Source: Methylosinus sporium
GTDB taxonomy: Bacteria > Pseudomonadota > Alphaproteobacteria > Rhizobiales > Beijerinckiaceae
Length of the DNA: 62,049 nt
Reading direction: 5' to 3'
Assembly (NCBI RefSeq): GCF_003113265.1
Contig: NZ_PUIV01000022.1
Coordinates: forward strand, 1-62,049
Made by a program: the position numbers and the translations under genes. Below, in pieces: positions 56,903 through 62,049 of this stretch. Positions within the stretch are counted from its first letter, which is position 1, and every line of letters begins with the position of its first letter. The notes beneath the pieces were generated by a model, which saw nothing but the letters and a program-made list of their open reading frames with translations, made no database searches and was not told the origin of the DNA.

Positions 56903-58327
56903 ATGACTCCGGCGACCACATTCGCAGGGCGCAAGGTCGCGCTCTTCGGGCTCGGCGGCTCCGGCCTCTCGACGGCGCGCGCGCTTCTCGCGGGCGGCGC
57001 CAGCGTCGCCGCCTGGGACGATGGCGAGGCCGGCCGCGCCAAGGCGCAGGCGCAGGGCTTGGAGCTGGTCGATCTGACGCGCGCGGATTGGCGCGAATTC
57101 TCCGCGCTCATTCTTTCGCCCGGCGTGCCGCTGACGCATCCGCAGCCGCATTGGACGGTCGCGCGCGCGCGCGAAGCGGGCGTGGAGGTGATCGGCGACA
57201 TAGAGATTTTTTGCCGCGAGCGCGCGCGTCATGCGCCGGGCGCGACCTTCATCGCCATCACCGGCACAAATGGCAAATCGACGACGACGGCGCTGATCGC
57301 GCATATTCTGCGCAGCGCCGGCAAGGACGTGCAGCTCGGCGGCAATATCGGCACGCCGATCCTCGATCTCGAGCCGCCCTCCGAGGCCGGCATTCACGTC
57401 ATCGAATGCTCGTCGTTTCAGATCGATCTGACGCCTTCGCTCGCGCCGTCCATCGGCATTCTCATCAATCTGACGCAAGATCACATCGATCGTCACGGAA
57501 CGATGGAGAATTACGCGGCGGTGAAGGAGCGCCTCGTCGCCGGCGCCGATGTCGCGCTGATCGGCGTCGACGATTCTTTCTCGCACGCGATCGGCGCGCG
57601 GCTGATGGAGCGGCGCCGCGAGGGCCAGCGCGTCTATCCGGTCTCGGCGGCGCGCGCGCTCGATTGGGGATTCTTCATCGCCGAGCGCAAGGCGCTCTAT
57701 CGCGAGGCCGGCCATGCGCACGAAGAGACCGAGACGCTCGGCGATCTCGACGGCGCGCGCGCATTGCGCGGCGCACATAATGCGCAGAACGCGGCCTTCG
57801 CCGCCGCCGCCGCCTGGCATTGCGGACTCTCCAGCGAAGAAATCGCGAGCGGCCTGCTCACCTATCCCGGCCTGCCGCATCGCATGGAGGAGGTGGGGCG
57901 GCGCGGCCGCATCATCTTCGTCAACGACTCGAAAGCCACCAACGCCGACGCGGCGGAGAAAGCGCTGCTCTCCTATGGCGAGATATTCTGGATCGCCGGA
58001 GGCAAGGCGAAAGAGGGCGGCATAGAGCCTCTGCGTCCGCTCTTTTCGCGCATTCGCAAAGCCTATCTCATCGGCGCGGCGGCGCAGGATTTCGCTCGCA
58101 CTCTGGAGGGCGCGGCGCCCTATGAGCATTGCGGAACGCTCGACGTCGCCATTGCGCGCGCCGCCGAGGACGCTGCTCTCAGCGATGCGCGCGAGCCGGT
58201 CGTGCTGCTCTCGCCGGCCTGCGCCTCTTACGATCAATTCGCCAATTTCGAAGCGCGCGGCGACGCTTTTCGGCTCATCGCGCGCGAGCTCTATGTCCAT
58301 GCGCCCATTGCCGGAGAAACGCCATGA
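56903..58327 (+). CDS. murD: UDP-MurNAc-L-alanine:D-glutamate ligase
   Basis: Adds D-glutamate, the second stem-peptide residue. The 474-residue protein has an N-terminal UDP-binding fold (KVALFGLGGSGLSTARALLA), the ATP loop TGTNGKSTTT (120-129), and LTQDHIDRHGTMENYAAVKE. The C-terminal NDSKATNADAAEKAL and LSPACASYDQFANFEARGD follow. The stop overlaps the ftsW start by 4 nt (ATGA). Confidence 0.97.
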   Translation: MTPATTFAGRKVALFGLGGSGLSTARALLAGGASVAAWDDGEAGRAKAQAQGLELVDLTRADWREFSALILSPGVPLTHPQPHWTVARAREAGVEVIGDIEIFCRERARHAPGATFIAITGTNGKSTTTALIAHILRSAGKDVQLGGNIGTPILDLEPPSEAGIHVIECSSFQIDLTPSLAPSIGILINLTQDHIDRHGTMENYAAVKERLVAGADVALIGVDDSFSHAIGARLMERRREGQRVYPVSAARALDWGFFIAERKALYREAGHAHEETETLGDLDGARALRGAHNAQNAAFAAAAAWHCGLSSEEIASGLLTYPGLPHRMEEVGRRGRIIFVNDSKATNADAAEKALLSYGEIFWIAGGKAKEGGIEPLRPLFSRIRKAYLIGAAAQDFARTLEGAAPYEHCGTLDVAIARAAEDAALSDAREPVVLLSPACASYDQFANFEARGDAFRLIARELYVHAPIAGETP

Positions 58328-59472
58328 TCTCGCGCGCGGAGCGATCCACTTTTTCCGATTGGGCCTGGACGATCGATCGCTGGCTGATCGCCGGCGTCGC
58401 GCTGCTCATCGTCTGCGGCCTCGTCTTCGCAATGGCCGGCAGCCCGCCGGTGGCCGAGCGGCTGCATCTTTCTACCTTCTATTTCGTGCATCGGCAGGTG
58501 CTGTATCTCGCGCCCGCGATCATCGTGATGTTCGGCGTCTCGTTTCTCACGCCGCGCCATGTGCGGCGCGCCGCTGTCGTCTTGTGGATCGTGTCGCTCG
58601 CGCTGGTCGTCGGCACGCTGTTCTTCGGCCAGGAAGTGAAGGGCGCCAAGCGCTGGATCTTCGGCGTTCAGCCCTCCGAATTCTTGAAGCCGGCCTTTGT
58701 GATCATGGCCGCCTGGGCGTTTTCGGAAGGCGCCAAGCGCAAGGACGTGCCCGGCAGCCTTCTCGCCCTCGCGCTGCTGCCCGTTACTGTCGCGCCGCTG
58801 GTGCTGCAGCCCGATATCGGCCAGACCTTGCTGATCTCGCTCGTCTGGGCGGGGCTCTTGTTCATGGCCGGCATTCATTGGCTCTGGATTTTCGGCGTCG
58901 GCGGCGTGGGCGTCGTGGGCGCGGTCGCGGCCTATAAATTCCTGCCGCATGTTCACGCGCGCGTGACGCGCTTTCTCGATCCGCAAGCGGCGGGGCAAGG
59001 CGTCGCCGACACATTCCAGGCGGACACAGCGCTCTACAGCTTCATCAGCGGCTCCTGGTTCGGCAAAGGTCCGGGGGAGGGCACGTTGAAGCGCATTCTG
59101 CCCGACGCGCATACGGACACGATCTTCGCCGTCATCGGCGAGGAGTTCGGCCTCTTCGTCTGCATGGGCGTCGCGGCGATCTATGGCCTCATCGTGCTGC
59201 GCGGGCTCTACTCCGCCTCGCGCAACGAGGACGCCTTCTGCGCCTTCGCGACCGCAGGTCTCGTGATGCTGTTCGGTCTGCAGGCCGCCATCAATATGGC
59301 GGTCAATCTCCAGCTGATGCCGTCGAAGGGCATGACGCTTCCGTTCATTTCCTACGGCGGCTCCTCGCTCATCTCGCTGGCGCTCGGCTTCGGCTTTCTG
59401 CTCGCGGTGACGCGCCGGCGCCCGCATATAGAGCCCATCGTCGAGGCGAGCGTCATGGAGGCGCGGGCATGA
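58324..59472 (+). CDS. ftsW: Septal peptidoglycan polymerase FtsW (SEDS family)
   Basis: Inner-membrane glycosyltransferase that polymerises lipid II at the septum together with FtsI. The 382-residue protein has about 10 TM helices. SEDS signatures visible include GAKRWIFGVQPSEFLKPAFV, LQPDIGQTLLISLVWAGLLF, DTIFAVIGEEFG, and MPSKGMTLPFISYGGSSLIS. The start at 58324 overlaps murD in ATGA; the longer open frame upstream (from 58129) is murD sequence. The stop overlaps murG (ATGA). Confidence 0.96.
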   Translation: MISRAERSTFSDWAWTIDRWLIAGVALLIVCGLVFAMAGSPPVAERLHLSTFYFVHRQVLYLAPAIIVMFGVSFLTPRHVRRAAVVLWIVSLALVVGTLFFGQEVKGAKRWIFGVQPSEFLKPAFVIMAAWAFSEGAKRKDVPGSLLALALLPVTVAPLVLQPDIGQTLLISLVWAGLLFMAGIHWLWIFGVGGVGVVGAVAAYKFLPHVHARVTRFLDPQAAGQGVADTFQADTALYSFISGSWFGKGPGEGTLKRILPDAHTDTIFAVIGEEFGLFVCMGVAAIYGLIVLRGLYSASRNEDAFCAFATAGLVMLFGLQAAINMAVNLQLMPSKGMTLPFISYGGSSLISLALGFGFLLAVTRRRPHIEPIVEASVMEARA

Positions 59473-60596
59473 GCGAGCGTCCCATTCTGCTCGCCGCCGG
59501 CGGCACCGGCGGCCATCTCTTTCCGGCGGAAGCGCTGGCTCATGCGCTGCGCGCGCGCGGCTTTGCGGTGGAGCTCGTCACCGACGAGCGCGCGCTGCGC
59601 TATGGCGGCGAATTTCCCGCGCGCGCGATGCACGCCATCGCTTCCGCGACGCCGCGCGGCGGCTCCGTCGTCGACAAGGCGAAAGCCATTGCGACGCTCG
59701 GCGTCGGCGCCTTGCAGGCGCTGCGTCTTCTGCTGCGCGTACGGCCGCTCGCCGTCGTCGGCTTCGGCGGCTATCCGAGCGTGCCGCCGCTGTTCGCGGC
59801 TTCGCTGCTGCGCATCCCGACTGTGCTGCATGAAGCCAATGCGGTGATGGGCCGCGCCAATTCGTTCCTCGCCGGCCGCGTCGATAAAGTGGCGTCGGGA
59901 TTTCCGCTCTCCGGCGTCTCGAATGCGCTCGCGGAAAAAATCACCGTCACCGGCAATCCGCTGCGCCCCGCCGCGCTCGCCGCCGCGGCGCTTCCCTATC
60001 CGGGCTTCGAGGACAGCGGATTGCGGCTGCTCGTCACCGGCGGTTCGCAGGGCGCGCGGGTGATGTCGGACATCGTTCCGGCTGCGCTCGAATCGCTGCC
60101 GAAGGAATTGCGCGAGCGCATCGAGCTGACGCAGCAGGCGCGCGAGGAGGATCTCGCGCGCGTCACAATGGCCTATGCGCGCGCTGGAATCGTCGCGCAG
60201 ATCGCGCCCTTCTTCGGCGATCTGCCGGAGCGCATCGCCAATGCGCATCTCGTGATCGCGCGTGCCGGCGCCTCCACCGTCACCGAACTGGCGGCGATCG
60301 GGCGGCCGAGCATTTTGGTGCCGCTGCCCCATGCGCTGGATCAGGATCAGGCGGCCAACGCCGAAGTGCTGGCGAAATCCGGCGCGGCGGAAGTGGCGCG
60401 CCAAGCCGATTTCACGCCGCAATGGCTCGCGGCGCGCATCGCGGCGCTCGCTGCGGACAGCGCGGAATTGCAAAGACGCGCGCAGGCGGCCAAAAGTGTC
60501 GGGGTCACGGACGCGGCCGAGCGGCTCGCCGATCTCGTGCTCGCCGTCGCGGGCGAGCAGCACAGCGCCGCGCCGGCGCGGGGGAGCGTTATATGA
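59469..60596 (+). CDS. murG: Lipid II synthase (GlcNAc transferase)
   Basis: GT28 glycosyltransferase that adds GlcNAc to lipid I on the cytosolic face. The 375-residue protein has the acceptor loop [14 protein letters not shown] (11-24), [31 protein letters not shown], the second Gly-rich loop [12 protein letters not shown], and the C-terminal [20 protein letters not shown] with [14 protein letters not shown]. It overlaps ftsW and murC by 4 nt each. Confidence 0.97.
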   Translation: MSERPILLAAGGTGGHLFPAEALAHALRARGFAVELVTDERALRYGGEFPARAMHAIASATPRGGSVVDKAKAIATLGVGALQALRLLLRVRPLAVVGFGGYPSVPPLFAASLLRIPTVLHEANAVMGRANSFLAGRVDKVASGFPLSGVSNALAEKITVTGNPLRPAALAAAALPYPGFEDSGLRLLVTGGSQGARVMSDIVPAALESLPKELRERIELTQQAREEDLARVTMAYARAGIVAQIAPFFGDLPERIANAHLVIARAGASTVTELAAIGRPSILVPLPHALDQDQAANAEVLAKSGAAEVARQADFTPQWLAARIAALAADSAELQRRAQAAKSVGVTDAAERLADLVLAVAGEQHSAAPARGSVI

Positions 60597-61996
60597 GAAT
60601 GCCGCGCCGTCTCGGCCCCATTCATTTCGTCGGCATAGGCGGGATCGGAATGTCCGGCGTCGCCGAGATTCTGCTCGCGCAGGGCTATGATGTGCAGGGC
60701 ACGGACGCCGCCGACGGCGCCAATCTGCAACGCCTCGCCGGCAAGGGCGCGCGCGTGCATGTCGGCCATGACGCGCAATGGTTGGGCGAGGCCGCGGTCG
60801 TCGTCGTGTCGAGCGCGATCAAGCGCGACAATCCCGAGCTCGTCGCGGCGCGCGCGCGGCGCCTGCCTGTGGTGAAGCGCGCGGAAATGCTCGCCGAGTT
60901 GATGCGCGACAAGCGTTGCGTCGCCGTCGCCGGCACGCATGGCAAGACGACGACCACTTCGCTCGTCGCGACGCTGCTCGACGCGGGCGGTCTCGATCCG
61001 ACGGTGGTGAATGGCGGCGTCATCAACGCATACGGCACGAATGCGCGTCCGGGCGCCGGCGAATGGATGGTGGTGGAAGCCGATGAGAGCGACGGCACAT
61101 TCTTGAAGCTTCCCGCCGAAGTCGCCATCGTCACCAATGTCGATCCCGAGCATTTGGATCATTTCGGCGATTTCGACGGCGTGAAGAAGGGCTTTCGTGC
61201 CTTTATCGAAAATCTCCCCTTCTATGGTTTCGCCGCGGTCTGTCTCGATCATCCGACCGCGCGCGAGATCATTGCGCAGATCGAGGATCGCCGCGTCATT
61301 TCCTATGGCGAGAGCCTGGAGGCCGAGGCGCGGCTGTTCGATCTCGATCTTTCCGGCGGCGTCGGACGCTTTTCCGTTCTGCTGCGCGATCGCGACACGG
61401 GCGCAGAGACGCGGCTCGATGATCTGCTGCTGCCGGCGGCGGGACGGCACAATGCGCTCAACGCCACGGCCGCTATTGCGGTGGCGCATCGGCTCGGCGT
61501 TCCCGCGGACAAGATTCGCGACGGGCTCGCGCGCTTCGCCGGCGTGAAGCGGCGCTTCACCAAGACGGGCGAGTGGAAGGGCGTTTCGATCTTCGACGAT
61601 TACGGCCATCATCCGGTCGAGATCGCCGCCGTGCTGCGCGCCGCGCGCGCCTCCACCAAGGGCAAGGTGATCGCCATCATGCAGCCGCATCGCTACACGC
61701 GGCTGCAATCTCTGTTCGATCAATTCGCGAGCTGTTTCACGGATGCGGATGTCGCGCTGATCGCCGATGTCTATCCGGCCGGCGAGAGCAAGATAGAGGG
61801 CGTCGACGGCCCCGCGCTGGCGCGCGCCGCCGCGGCGCAGGGGCGGCGCGTGAGCGCTTTCGCTTCGCCGCAGGAGCTGCCCGGATTGATCCGCGAGATC
61901 GCCGCGCCCGGGGATTATGTGGTGTTTCTCGGCGCCGGCGACATTACCAAATGGGCCTATGCGCTGCCGGGACAGCTCGCGGAGCTCGCGCCGTGA
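60593..61996 (+). CDS. murC: UDP-N-acetylmuramate:L-alanine ligase
   Basis: Adds L-alanine to UDP-MurNAc, the first peptide step. The 467-residue protein has [20 protein letters not shown] (10-29), the ATP loop GTHGKTTTT (114-122), [15 protein letters not shown] and [15 protein letters not shown]. The ATG at 60593 overlaps murG (ATGA), with GGGGAG upstream; the frame extends to 60422 inside murG. murB usually follows, but a family A repeat comes next here. Confidence 0.97.
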   Translation: MRMPRRLGPIHFVGIGGIGMSGVAEILLAQGYDVQGTDAADGANLQRLAGKGARVHVGHDAQWLGEAAVVVVSSAIKRDNPELVAARARRLPVVKRAEMLAELMRDKRCVAVAGTHGKTTTTSLVATLLDAGGLDPTVVNGGVINAYGTNARPGAGEWMVVEADESDGTFLKLPAEVAIVTNVDPEHLDHFGDFDGVKKGFRAFIENLPFYGFAAVCLDHPTAREIIAQIEDRRVISYGESLEAEARLFDLDLSGGVGRFSVLLRDRDTGAETRLDDLLLPAAGRHNALNATAAIAVAHRLGVPADKIRDGLARFAGVKRRFTKTGEWKGVSIFDDYGHHPVEIAAVLRAARASTKGKVIAIMQPHRYTRLQSLFDQFASCFTDADVALIADVYPAGESKIEGVDGPALARAAAAQGRRVSAFASPQELPGLIREIAAPGDYVVFLGAGDITKWAYALPGQLAELAP

Positions 61997-62023
61997 CATT
62001 CGCGCAGACATGCAGAACGCGCG

Positions 62024-62049
62024 CTCCTTCTCCCACTCGTGGGAGAAGG
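62024..62049. repeat. Family A intergenic repeat, copy 4 (cut by window end)
   Basis: CTCCTTCTCCCACTCGTGGG followed by AGAAGG matches the opening palindrome of the copies at 14425 and 16841. It starts 27 bp after the murC stop, and the rest of the element lies beyond the window. Confidence 0.8.

Overview
The window is high-GC DNA from an alphaproteobacterium, most likely in the Hyphomicrobiales (Rhizobiales). The gene content supports this: PopZ, a PtsP-type nitrogen phosphotransferase enzyme I, the order ftsB-pdhA-pdhB with a lipoyl domain on E1-beta, the pcm-tolC-popZ neighbourhood, IalB-like and Omp25-like surface proteins, and GC-rich intergenic palindromes of a type common in that order. 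A methanotroph of the Methylocystis/Methylosinus kind is possible, but no methane or methanol oxidation gene is present to confirm it.

Left part (1-11.2 kb): a GIY-YIG nuclease remnant, purH, a 600-bp gene-free stretch with a cluster of TGTCGC/GCGACA half-sites, a porin, and a GAF-Fis regulator closed by a strong terminator. Then on the minus strand come a small secreted protein, a two-barrel outer-membrane protein, prfA and ptsP. Middle part (11.5-29.3 kb): a seven-TM PAS-GGDEF-EAL protein with degenerate catalytic motifs, ligA, an O-methyltransferase, an IalB-like protein with a long Lys/Ala-rich segment, a TPR-methyltransferase, lysC, ubiG, murJ, a divergent glycosyltransferase/ChbG-deacetylase pair, cysK and an Lrp-type regulator.

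29.5-41.5 kb: an Rrf2 regulator, then pcm-tolC-popZ-ftsB and the pyruvate dehydrogenase genes. E1-beta carries the lipoyl domain, while the encoded E2 has none. Two unrecognised genes and priA follow. 41.5-48.6 kb is a more accessory stretch: a lower-GC acyltransferase, a P-loop kinase translationally coupled to a 71-residue protein, a carboxymuconolactone decarboxylase-family protein, a secreted orphan, a TfoX-N protein overlapping a LysR gene tail to tail, a Tat-exported alpha/beta hydrolase, and a ketoacyl-ACP synthase.

48.9-62 kb: the RNase P RNA gene with its promoter, then the division and cell-wall (dcw) cluster rsmH-ftsL-ftsI-murE-murF-mraY-murD-ftsW-murG-murC. It is tightly packed, and most junctions are 1- or 4-nt stop/start overlaps. 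mraZ is not in front of it, and a repeat element follows murC.

Two families of long intergenic palindromes recur. Family A (at 14.4, 16.8, 35.1 and 62.0 kb) is built on CCTTCTCCC/GGGAGAAGG arms. Family B (at 23.0 and 25.5 kb) is built on CTCATGCTGAGGAG-type arms. No CRISPR array, tRNA, rRNA, transposase, integrase or phage gene was seen. No complete new system is evident. The items most worth checking are the lipoyl-less E2, the FlmF/NaxD-like pair, the tandem-barrel porin, the AAA-less Fis regulator beside its porin and half-site cluster, and the degenerate c-di-GMP protein.
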